Source: Adlercreutzia rubneri (GTDB taxonomy: Bacteria; Actinomycetota; Coriobacteriia; Coriobacteriales; Eggerthellaceae). Taken from it: DNA of 64,000 bases. The notes beneath the pieces are model-generated. The model saw only the letters and a program-made list of their open reading frames with translations. It had not been told where the DNA came from and did not search any database. How positions within the stretch are numbered: the stretch's first letter is position 1; every line of letters starts with the position of its first letter. The position numbers were made by a program, and so were the translations under genes. The DNA lies in contig NZ_WPOO01000005.1 in the NCBI RefSeq assembly GCF_009755265.1, forward strand, positions 106,905 to 170,904. Reading direction: 5' to 3'. Shown here piece by piece: positions 1 through 7,221 of this stretch.

Positions 1-427
1 CGCCGCCGGACAGCTGCCCGGGGAAGTTGCGCACCCGGTCGGCCAGGCCCACAGCCGCCAGCACCTCGTCGGCATCAAGGGGGTCGCGGCAGATCTGGCT
101 TGCCAGCTCCACGTTCTCGCGGGCCGTCAGATTCTGCACCAAGTTGTAGAACTGGAAGACGAAGCCGATATCGTGGCGGCGGTACTGGGTGAGCTGCTTG
201 CGGTTGAAGGAGCTGACGCGCGCGCCGTCCAGCGTGATGGTGCCGGAGGTGGCCGAGTCCATGCCGCCGAGCATGTTCAAAAGCGTCGTCTTGCCGGCGC
301 CGGAGGGCCCCACGATGACCACGAACTCGCCCCGCTCGATAGTGAAGCTCATGTCGCGCACGGCGGCCACTTCCACCTCGCCCATCTGGTAGATCTTGCT
401 CACGTCGGCGAATTCCACGAAGGCCAT
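1..427 (-). CDS. ABC transporter ATP-binding protein, LolD/MacB type (3' part outside window)
   Basis: Nucleotide-binding subunit of an ABC transporter; it would hydrolyse ATP on the cytoplasmic face and drive a membrane partner. The N-terminal ~142 residues are present. The Walker A motif GPSGAGKTT is near residue 40, followed by the Q-loop region (GFVFQFYNLV), and the reading frame leaves the window within the LSGG signature. The order and spacing fit the LolD/MacB/FtsE-like family that serves lipoprotein or peptide exporters. The start is ATG at 427 behind GGGAGGAACC. The permease must lie to the left, so the substrate is unknown. Confidence 0.85.
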   Translation of the reverse strand, partial: MAFVEFADVSKIYQMGEVEVAAVRDMSFTIERGEFVVIVGPSGAGKTTLLNMLGGMDSATSGTITLDGARVSSFNRKQLTQYRRHDIGFVFQFYNLVQNLTARENVELASQICRDPLDADEVLAAVGLADRVRNFPGQLSGG

Positions 428-529
428 GGTTCCTCCCAACACCCGGCGCCCCGCCCGGGCGCTTTTCTCTCGATCCTTAAGATACACGATAAGGAACCAA
501 GAGGGCACCCCCGCAAATACCCTCCACAC

Positions 530-2062
530 CTACTTTTCGTCCAGAAGGTGCATCAACTCGCCATGGGAGTGAACCCCGGTCTTCGCGTAAATAGCTCGCA
601 CATGAGACCGCACCGTGGTGATGGACACCACCAACATTTCACTGATTTCCTTCGGCCTCTTTCCTGCGACTAGGTACTCGAGTATCTCCGCCTCACGGTC
701 GGTCAAGCCAGAAGATCGGGCCAGACGGCGGCAGCACTCCGCCCGCCGGCTCGCCAACTTTCCATGGGCGTCCTCGTGAGGAAGAAGGCCCCAAACCGTT
801 TTGGCAAACTTCTCCGAATTGGTGTGGAAAGTGACCAGGGACAGTATCACGAAGATGGCAGCACCGATGACGCTGAAAGCGGTCTCGTCGAGAACGACGC
901 TCTCATGCACACCGAATCCCACTAAGCACCCCAGAAAGAATCCCGCTGACTTGACGAGAAACGCGCGGGCGAACACTTGCGTCGGAGAGGCTTTGATGAC
1001 ACGAGCAATGGTATAGCTCGCAACGGCGAGCAGAACATCGAAATAGTACAGGGCGCACGCCTGCAAAATGAGAAGCGGAAGAAACTCCGTGTCCATGGTA
1101 AGAGGACCGAGGAGAGCCGCCACCGTGACGATGGGGAAAACGTATTGATAGAAACGGTTCCAGAGACGCACCACATCAGTGCCGTCACTTTGCCGAAGCG
1201 TCGCCGAGAACAGCCCGAGGGCCGCTACCGCACCGAAGAGGAACGCCGTGACACGGCTCGAGACATCTAGGGACAGAGCTAGAGGTACCACGTGGAGGAA
1301 TCCGAACACTGCCCCGTAGGCGCCTATGATGAGGAACAGGGCGAAAGAGGGCGCTCCACGATGACGACCCTGCGATTCCCCCCTGCGTCGCGGCGCTCCC
1401 ATCGGAGCATAGGGCTCGCGTTCGAATTGCACTCGCAAGCAGGCACCCGCCCCCATAGCCCGAACAAAACAGGCGGCAGATCCGGCAACAAGCGCCATAT
1501 GGAGTATTTCGGAAACCAAAGCCGGGGCACCGGCCTCCAAGATGCTGAACAGTCCTTGGACCGTGAGCGTGGTAAGAGCCACAAGCGCTACGACGGTCGC
1601 GAGGAACACTCGCGCGCCCACTCCGGCAGTCGCCTGACAGCTCAGCGCGAAGAAGAAGGCACCCGAAGCAGCCCCCGCCACCTGCACAATTATCATAGTC
1701 ATCACATTGGAGGTCCCCACCGACCAATAGAACGCCATGACATTGGCCGTCTGCAGCGCGAAGAAAAACACCCAGAAGCGGTCGTTCAGAGCGATAGCCC
1801 TCAGTCGGTCGGGGCGCATCTGAGCCAAAGCGTAGCCCAAGATGAGACCGACGGCGTGGGCGTTGCATGACTGGGCGCGCAGATTGATGAACGTCCCGAG
1901 CACCGTGCCGTAGTCCAGAGACCAGCTCGCCGACTCGTGCAGCAGCTGGGCCGACGAGACGAGCAGGACACAAGCGCCGAAGGCGGCCCAATAGCCCTTG
2001 GGGCGCGACGCTGACGATTTCCCGCTCTTGCGCTCTTCCACCTTTCCCAACAAAGCTTCCAC
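530..2062 (-). CDS. Polytopic membrane protein with C-terminal LuxR-type HTH (regulator 1)
   Basis: Probable membrane-embedded transcription regulator of the divergent cytochrome operon at 2343. About 430 residues form roughly twelve hydrophobic segments. They are followed by a LuxR/FixJ-type helix-turn-helix in the last ~60 residues (GLTDREAEILEYLVAGK, then VSITTVRSHVRAIYAKTG). There is no receiver or PAS domain, so a signal would have to be sensed by the membrane part. I chose GTG at 2062 because AGGAGG lies 9 bases upstream; a GTG at 2083 would add seven residues but has no ribosome binding site. This architecture is common in Eggerthellaceae next to reductase genes. The ligand is unknown. 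Confidence 0.85.
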   Translation of the reverse strand: MEALLGKVEERKSGKSSASRPKGYWAAFGACVLLVSSAQLLHESASWSLDYGTVLGTFINLRAQSCNAHAVGLILGYALAQMRPDRLRAIALNDRFWVFFFALQTANVMAFYWSVGTSNVMTMIIVQVAGAASGAFFFALSCQATAGVGARVFLATVVALVALTTLTVQGLFSILEAGAPALVSEILHMALVAGSAACFVRAMGAGACLRVQFEREPYAPMGAPRRRGESQGRHRGAPSFALFLIIGAYGAVFGFLHVVPLALSLDVSSRVTAFLFGAVAALGLFSATLRQSDGTDVVRLWNRFYQYVFPIVTVAALLGPLTMDTEFLPLLILQACALYYFDVLLAVASYTIARVIKASPTQVFARAFLVKSAGFFLGCLVGFGVHESVVLDETAFSVIGAAIFVILSLVTFHTNSEKFAKTVWGLLPHEDAHGKLASRRAECCRRLARSSGLTDREAEILEYLVAGKRPKEISEMLVVSITTVRSHVRAIYAKTGVHSHGELMHLLDEK

Positions 2063-2180
2063 AACCCTCGCCCTCCTCGTCACCAGCGCATTCGAGCCCT
2101 ATCGCACAAGAGGAGACTACCACACAACCCCAGCGAAAATACGGCTCAGGCATAGGCTCTCATCAGGCTTTTCTCGATAT

Positions 2181-2195
2181 CCTCAAAAATTGAGG
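2181..2195. promoter_or_regulatory. Candidate operator: palindrome CCTCAA-AAA-TTGAGG
   Basis: A perfect 6-bp inverted repeat with a 3-base spacer in the 280-bp gap between the divergent LuxR gene and the cytochrome operon. The same CTCAA/TTGAG half-sites appear in the equivalent gap of the second module (7065-7093). This makes it a candidate regulator binding site. No strong -35/-10 pair was placed with confidence here. Confidence 0.4.
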
Positions 2196-2342
2196 AGGAG
2201 ATTTTGCCATCTCCGCATTCTTTGGCGATCACGGCGAGGGCGCCCTCTCCCTAGACTTTTAAGCACCGCCTCCCGCGGCTGCGCCACCAAGCAGCCAGGC
2301 GAAGGCGGACAGAGTTGGTTCCTAACAAGGAAGGAGAAGAGG

Positions 2343-3938
2343 ATGGACACGACAGCAAACCAGCGACGCAGGCACCTGCTCGCAGCCCTCGGCGTCATGG
2401 CGGCCGTCATCGGCCTCGCCCTGGCCCTTTGGGGCTGCGCGCCCCATGCCGAGCTCAGCAGCACAGGAGACGCCGAAGAAGCAGCGGCGAGCGAGGAGGC
2501 AGTAGTCGGATTGTACCCCGACTTTACCGAGAAGAGCTCGGGGCTCTTCAACGACACCTATCAGACTACCGAGCTTCTGAACGCCGGCAACCGCGGATGC
2601 AACTCGTGCCACGAGGATCTGTGGGACATCATGAACACGAAGGAGGGCTACAACCACATCCTGACCCACGTGGGCTACGACAAGGCGCTCACCTACCAGG
2701 ACTGCGAGCCCTGCCATCGCGGTCACACGACGCTCACCGGGCCCTACCTCGGCGACTTGCTGCATGCCGCCCATTACGGCAGCGAGCAGTTTGTCGAGGC
2801 CAACGGCAACTGCTGGAGCTGCCACGCCATGGATTCCGCCGGCTCCCAAGGCGACTACCAGTTCATGCTCTGGGACGACTTCTACGACAGCCCGGCGCTG
2901 GGCGGCTACCCCAACATCGCCAACGACGAGACCACCCGCTACTGGCTGAGCGTTCGCGGCAAGGATTCCAGCGATGCCATAGGATTCAACAATCGCATGG
3001 ACACCGAGCAGAACCCCACCATATCCGTCAGCTTCGCCCAAGACGTCACCGATCATGAGGATGTCTTCATCGTGAACAACTGGGGCGAGGAAGTGACCGA
3101 GAAGAACGGCGAGCCCTTCGACTTCAACGAAGTGTGCAGCGAGGACAATACCTTGACGATCACCGGCGTGAAGAATCCGAAGACGTGGACGAAAGAAGAG
3201 CTGCTCGCCATGCCCCAGACCGAGTTCTCCATGGCCTTGGCCTGCGGCACCAACGGACGCGGCGGCTCGCTCGTGTCGAACATCCCCATGTCGGGTGTTT
3301 CCATGGAATACCTCATCGAACAGTGCGGCGGCCTTCTCGACGACAGCAACGCCGTTGTGGCCACCGCCTCCGACGGCTGGAAGTCCTTCGCAATGCCCGT
3401 AGAGGCCAGCACCTATTCCAAAGATGCTTACATCGCCCTCAAGTACTACGGCGAGGAGCTCTCCAAAGACGACGGCGCCCCCATGGTACTCATCTCCCTT
3501 GGCAATATCGGCGCATGGCAGGTCAAGCACGTCGAGCAAATCGACTTCATGCACGATGACGAGCCGTTCACGGCCGCACTCATGGGCGCATCGGACGAGC
3601 CCACCCCCAACTACGCCATCAACGGCATGTGGTTCCAGGAGCACGGCGTCGAGGCCAAAGTTGGCGAGCCGGTGAATCTCACGGGTGCCATGTACAGCTG
3701 GAACCGCATGTGGGGCAACCTGGATACGATCAAGTTCAGCTTCGACATGGGAACCTCCTGGGTCGAGTACGACGTGGACAAGGAAGTGCCCGATTTCGAT
3801 CCCTACCAATGGGTCAACTTCTCCATGGACTGGACGCCCGCAAAGGCCGGTACCTACTTGGTCAAGATGGCAGCCACGGACGACCTTAGCAACGAGATGC
3901 CCTTCTCCGTGCCTCTGTTCGTCCATGTTTCCGAGTAA
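2343..3938 (+). CDS. Triheme c-type cytochrome / sulfite oxidase-fold molybdopterin lipoprotein (copy 1)
   Basis: 531 residues, probably an extracytoplasmic redox enzyme of anaerobic respiration. The N-terminus is a hydrophobic segment ending in a lipobox-like LWGC at Cys32. Three CxxCH haem motifs follow (CNSCH ~86, CEPCH ~121, CWSCH ~157). Residues ~238-400 match the oxidoreductase molybdopterin-binding (SUOX/MsrP) fold, with candidate Mo-ligand Cys301 in CGTNGRGG. Residues ~420-531 match the Ig-like Mo-co dimerisation domain. The fold begins VFIVNNWG: the NN pair resembles MsrP/YedY rather than the RNH of sulfite oxidases. The start is ATG at 2343 behind AAGGAGAAGAGG. It is cotranscribed with the small gene 20 bp downstream. 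The substrate cannot be inferred. A close paralogue is at 7222. Confidence 0.85.
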   Translation: MDTTANQRRRHLLAALGVMAAVIGLALALWGCAPHAELSSTGDAEEAAASEEAVVGLYPDFTEKSSGLFNDTYQTTELLNAGNRGCNSCHEDLWDIMNTKEGYNHILTHVGYDKALTYQDCEPCHRGHTTLTGPYLGDLLHAAHYGSEQFVEANGNCWSCHAMDSAGSQGDYQFMLWDDFYDSPALGGYPNIANDETTRYWLSVRGKDSSDAIGFNNRMDTEQNPTISVSFAQDVTDHEDVFIVNNWGEEVTEKNGEPFDFNEVCSEDNTLTITGVKNPKTWTKEELLAMPQTEFSMALACGTNGRGGSLVSNIPMSGVSMEYLIEQCGGLLDDSNAVVATASDGWKSFAMPVEASTYSKDAYIALKYYGEELSKDDGAPMVLISLGNIGAWQVKHVEQIDFMHDDEPFTAALMGASDEPTPNYAINGMWFQEHGVEAKVGEPVNLTGAMYSWNRMWGNLDTIKFSFDMGTSWVEYDVDKEVPDFDPYQWVNFSMDWTPAKAGTYLVKMAATDDLSNEMPFSVPLFVHVSE

Positions 3939-3957
3939 GAAAGGGACGGTGACGTTC

Positions 3958-4455
3958 ATGAAATCCCAAACGATTAAGACACTCGGCGGCGTGATGAGCG
4001 CCGTGGCCCTCATCTCCGGGGGCGCCGGCGTGGCCCAGGCCGCCACGGTAGATTCGGCCGCACCCGCGCCGGCCATGCCGGTCGTCACGGCTGCCTCGGA
4101 CTCCGCGGCCCCCGAGGCCCCCGGCGCACGCACCGTGGAGGGCTCCTTCAGCTACGATCAGGACGCCGTGACCGCCAACGCCGACATAAGCGGCGTGTTC
4201 TGCAAGGCGGCGGCCACGCTGTGCGCGTCGCTGCCCACCTACGGCTGCGAGGCGGCCAAGGCCGCGGCCATCACCGTGGCGGGCCCCGGCGCCTCGTTCA
4301 CGGCCACCGTGGACGAGCTGGCCGGCGAGGAGGGGGCGGCCTCCTACGTGATGGCCTGCTCCTGCGCCACCAACGTCGCCGGCGGCGGCGCCATCGCCAA
4401 CGCCGAGGTCGAGGGCGTCTCGCTGGAGACCCTTGTGCAGATGGCCTGCGCCTAG
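3958..4455 (+). CDS. Small secreted protein matching the N-terminal half of the molybdopterin domain (copy 1)
   Basis: 165 residues. A Sec-type signal peptide ends near AQA-A at residue 28, a Pro/Ala linker runs to ~60, and a ~105-residue domain follows. Residues ~104-165 align by eye with residues ~271-330 of the upstream large protein: ITVAGPGASFT with LTITGVKNPKTWT, CATNVAGGGAIANAE with CGTNGRGGSLVSNIP, and VEGVSLETLVQMACA with MSGVSMEYLIEQCGG. Cys136 therefore sits at the position of the candidate Mo-ligand Cys301. Other cysteines are at 82, 89, 97, 134 and 164. The second half of the fold is absent. The 20-bp spacing shows cotranscription with 2343. I do not recognise a named family; function is unknown. 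Paralogue at 8831. Confidence 0.8.
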   Translation: MKSQTIKTLGGVMSAVALISGGAGVAQAATVDSAAPAPAMPVVTAASDSAAPEAPGARTVEGSFSYDQDAVTANADISGVFCKAAATLCASLPTYGCEAAKAAAITVAGPGASFTATVDELAGEEGAASYVMACSCATNVAGGGAIANAEVEGVSLETLVQMACA

Positions 4456-4492
4456 AGCGCCTCACACCAAACCTTTCCTTACCCCTCCCCTA

Positions 4493-4528
4493 CGGGCCCC
4501 GGAAGCCTCCCCCTTCCGGGGCCCGTTT
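4493..4528 (+). terminator. Rho-independent terminator of cytochrome operon 1
   Basis: A perfect 13-bp stem (CGGGCCCCGGAAG with CTTCCGGGGCCCG), a short C-rich loop and GTTT immediately after. It lies 38 bp past the stop codon of the small secreted protein. Confidence 0.8.
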
Positions 4529-4631
4529 GCGCGCTGCGCGGATATTACGGCCCTATTGCGGCCCTGCAGAAAGATCGAGTCGCGTCATCAAGAGATACCC
4601 CTCGTTAGCATAGATCAACGCAGCTCGCGTC

Positions 4632-5273
4632 TTACAACACCTCGAAGGTGTGCACGGCGGCGATAGGGGACGCGTCGCCGTCCTCGTTCACCGAGCGCAC
4701 CTTCATCTGGTAGGCGCCAGAGGCCTCGGACGTCCAGGCGAAGGTCCAGGACACCCAGCGGTCGGCCGTGGTGTCGCCCAAATCGTAGCGCGTCCAATGC
4801 TCGCCGTTATCGAGCGAGAACTCCACGGCGATGATGCGCTTGTCGAAGTCGTGGGCCCAGCCGGAAAACTCCATGGGTTCGCCAACGCGCCCCACGTACT
4901 CCGCCTTCGCCGCCACGTTGGGGCGGTTGGTGTAGTCGTGGCCGTCGTCGACGAACGGGCCGATGACCGGCGGCACTTCCTCGTTGGTGAAGCGGATCTC
5001 GCGGATGTCGCGCACGAAGTGCTTGGCCGGCAGCCCCGGCACCCACAGCTGGTTGGTCGCGCCCATGACGCTCATGATGTCCTCGCCGTTCACGCGGTTG
5101 GCCACGATGGCGCCGCGCTCCAGCAAAAAGTCCAGAGGGAAGCTCTGCTCCATCCCGTCGGCCCCCACGAACGTGACGGTGTTGCACTTCTCCGGGTCGC
5201 TAACGACCGCGGCCTCCTCAGCGCCTTCGGCAGCCATCGGGGCTGTCACGCCTTCCACTCGTTCCTCTTCCAC
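4632..5273 (-). CDS. C-terminal half of a sulfite oxidase-type molybdopterin domain plus dimerisation domain
   Basis: 213 residues from the GTG at 5273, which has AGAAGGGG just upstream; an ATG at 5309 would add 12 residues and overlap the LuxR gene. Residues ~30-95 align with the second half of the SUOX fold of the proteins at 2343 and 7222 (VTFVGADG with VVATASDG; LPAKHFVRDIREIRF with IGAWQVKHVEQIDF). Residues ~110-213 are the Ig-like Mo-co dimerisation domain, ending FEVL. The first half of the fold, with the metal-binding cysteine, is missing, as are haem motifs and a signal peptide. It starts within 15 bp of the end of regulator 2, so it is probably cotranscribed with it. It could be a partner of the small secreted halves, an adaptor of the regulator, or a decaying remnant. 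Confidence 0.7.
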   Translation of the reverse strand: MEEERVEGVTAPMAAEGAEEAAVVSDPEKCNTVTFVGADGMEQSFPLDFLLERGAIVANRVNGEDIMSVMGATNQLWVPGLPAKHFVRDIREIRFTNEEVPPVIGPFVDDGHDYTNRPNVAAKAEYVGRVGEPMEFSGWAHDFDKRIIAVEFSLDNGEHWTRYDLGDTTADRWVSWTFAWTSEASGAYQMKVRSVNEDGDASPIAAVHTFEVL

Positions 5274-5287
5274 ATCACACCCCTTCT

Positions 5288-6910
5288 CTAGCTTTTGTCC
5301 TGGAGACATTCTACAAGCTTGGCCAGCTCGGCAGCCGAATGCACGCCCGTCTTCGTGTAAATGGCATGAACGTGCGAGCGCACCGTGGCCACCGACACCA
5401 CCAGCACGTCGCTGATCTCCCGCGGACGCTTGTTGCGAGCGAGCAGGCGCAGCACCTCGGCTTCGCGCTCGGTCAGGCCGAACTGGGCCGCCAGGGCCGA
5501 GCAGCGCTCGTCGCGGGTGCGCTCGTAGCGGCCACGCGGATCCTCGTGGGGCAGAAGGCCCCAAACCGTCTTGGCGTACTTCTCCGAGTTCATGTTGAAG
5601 GTGACGAGCACAAGCAGGACGAACACCGCCGTGCCGATGACGGAGAAGGCCGCGGTATCCAGCACCACGTGCTCGTACACCGTGCTGCCGATGAGGTTGC
5701 CAAGCAGAAAGCCGACCGACCGAATGAGGAAGGCGCGTCCGAACACCTGGGAGGGCGCGGCGTTAATGATCCGGCTGATCACCGAGCAGGCCATGGCAAG
5801 CAACGCGTCGAAGTAGTAGAGGGCGCAGGCCTGCATGATGAGGGCCGGCAAAAACTCGCTGCTGTTGGTAAGCGGACCGAGGAGCGCCGCCACGCAGACG
5901 ACGGGGAACACGAAACGATAAAAGCGGTTCCAAATGAGCGAGACGTCCACGCCGCGGCCGTGGCGCAGCGTGACGGCGAACAGGGCGAGCGCCACCACGG
6001 CGCCGACGAGGAACGACGCCACCCGCGCCACCACCCCCAAAGGCAGCGCCAAGGGGATGACGTGGAGGAAGCCGAACACCATGCCGTAGACGCCGACGAT
6101 AATGAAGAGTCGCGCGCACAGCGGCACCGCGCGGTTGGGCCCGGTGGATTCGCGCGCGCCGGCGGCATCGTCGACGCTGGCCGCCGCGCCCGAACCTCCG
6201 TCCCCTTCCGCCCCTGCCGTCTTCCCGCCATCGGGTGCGGTGCGGATGGGAGCGAAGACGACGGCAGCGTAGCCTTCGCGGAAGCACGAACCGGGAACCA
6301 TGGCCCGCGCCAGACAGAAAGCCGCCGCCGGCACGAGGGCCAGGTGCAACAGCTCGAAGACCACCGGGGCGACCGTGGCCTCCAGCATGCTGAAGAGTCC
6401 CTGCACCACTAATGTCGTGCAGCCGATTACCGTCACGATGGTGGTCATGAACAGCCTTGTGCCCACCGCCCAGGCCACTTGGCTTAGGGCCACGAAGAAC
6501 CAGGCGCCGGCCGCCGCCCCGAAGAACTGCACCGCCACCACGGCGAAAAGGCCGCGCGGCTCTGCCAAACACCAGTAGAACGCGAGCACGTCGACGAAGA
6601 CCGCGACGAAGAAAACGACCCAGAATGCGCCGTCGCCCACGAGGCGGGAGAAACGCCGGCTGCTGATCTGGGTGAAGGCGTAGCCGAAGACGAGGCCGAG
6701 CGAATGGGCGTCGCAGGAGAAGGCCCTCACGTTGACCGGCGCGCCCCACAGCGGCGCCATATCCAGCACCCAGCTGGCGGCCTCATGCAGAAGCATCGCC
6801 GCGGATGCCAGGGCTACAAGCGCCCCTACGGCCCACCAGTAGCCAGCCGGCGCCTCCCCCGGCCTCTGCCCGGAACGATTTTTCCGTGCCGTCTCCTCTT
6901 CCATGCGCAT
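5288..6910 (-). CDS. Polytopic membrane protein with C-terminal LuxR-type HTH (regulator 2)
   Basis: 540 residues, the closest relative in the window of regulator 1: same order of hydrophobic segments, same HKMNSEKYAKTVWGLLPHE-like linker, and a C-terminal HTH (GLTEREAEVLRLLARNK, VSVATVRSHVHAIYTKTG). A Gly/Ala/Asp-rich cytoplasmic loop near residues 235-265 is longer than in regulator 1. The start is ATG at 6910 behind GGGGAGGGAG. The gene is divergent from the second cytochrome operon (7222) and is followed by the half-domain gene at 5273. It is presumably the regulator of one or both cytochrome operons. The inducer is unknown. Confidence 0.87.
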   Translation of the reverse strand: MRMEEETARKNRSGQRPGEAPAGYWWAVGALVALASAAMLLHEAASWVLDMAPLWGAPVNVRAFSCDAHSLGLVFGYAFTQISSRRFSRLVGDGAFWVVFFVAVFVDVLAFYWCLAEPRGLFAVVAVQFFGAAAGAWFFVALSQVAWAVGTRLFMTTIVTVIGCTTLVVQGLFSMLEATVAPVVFELLHLALVPAAAFCLARAMVPGSCFREGYAAVVFAPIRTAPDGGKTAGAEGDGGSGAAASVDDAAGARESTGPNRAVPLCARLFIIVGVYGMVFGFLHVIPLALPLGVVARVASFLVGAVVALALFAVTLRHGRGVDVSLIWNRFYRFVFPVVCVAALLGPLTNSSEFLPALIMQACALYYFDALLAMACSVISRIINAAPSQVFGRAFLIRSVGFLLGNLIGSTVYEHVVLDTAAFSVIGTAVFVLLVLVTFNMNSEKYAKTVWGLLPHEDPRGRYERTRDERCSALAAQFGLTEREAEVLRLLARNKRPREISDVLVVSVATVRSHVHAIYTKTGVHSAAELAKLVECLQDKS

Positions 6911-7064
6911 CTCTCCCTCCCCTTGCTCGCCCTCGCGTCCCGCCGCGGCCGCACGCGACGCGAGGATCGCCGTCGGCCGCTGACAATACGCACTCTGCGG
7001 TCCGTAATGCGCTAATCAGCCAACTCAATCATATCACTAGGCCTTCCTTTGAAATCAACAAGAG

Positions 7065-7093
7065 TTGTTGAGATGGCTCGGCAAGCTCAACAA
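7065..7093. promoter_or_regulatory. Candidate operator: TTGTTGAG-N13-CTCAACAA
   Basis: A perfect 8-bp inverted repeat with a 13-base spacer in the 311-bp divergent region between regulator 2 and the second cytochrome operon. It shares the CTCAA/TTGAG half-site with the palindrome at 2181-2195. The rest of this gap holds no gene that I can support. Confidence 0.45.
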
Positions 7094-7221
7094 ACGTTGC
7101 TGATTTCCCGAAAGGCTCGCCTCTCTAAAGTGATGCTTGCCGGACGGGGCCCATCACGCCTCCCTGGGTGCGCCCCGTCCGACGAGTGGCTACATCTTCA
7201 ACGGAAAGGAAGGAGAAGAGG

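Noticed and set aside
446..466. GCGCCC/GGGCGC hairpin followed by TTTT as a terminator
   Set aside because: The T run is on the rightward strand, where no gene ends; it lies in the 5' region of the leftward ABC gene.
2322..4133. A 603-codon leftward frame over the first cytochrome gene
   Set aside because: Shadow of the GC-rich sense gene; haem motifs and ribosome binding site support the sense strand only.
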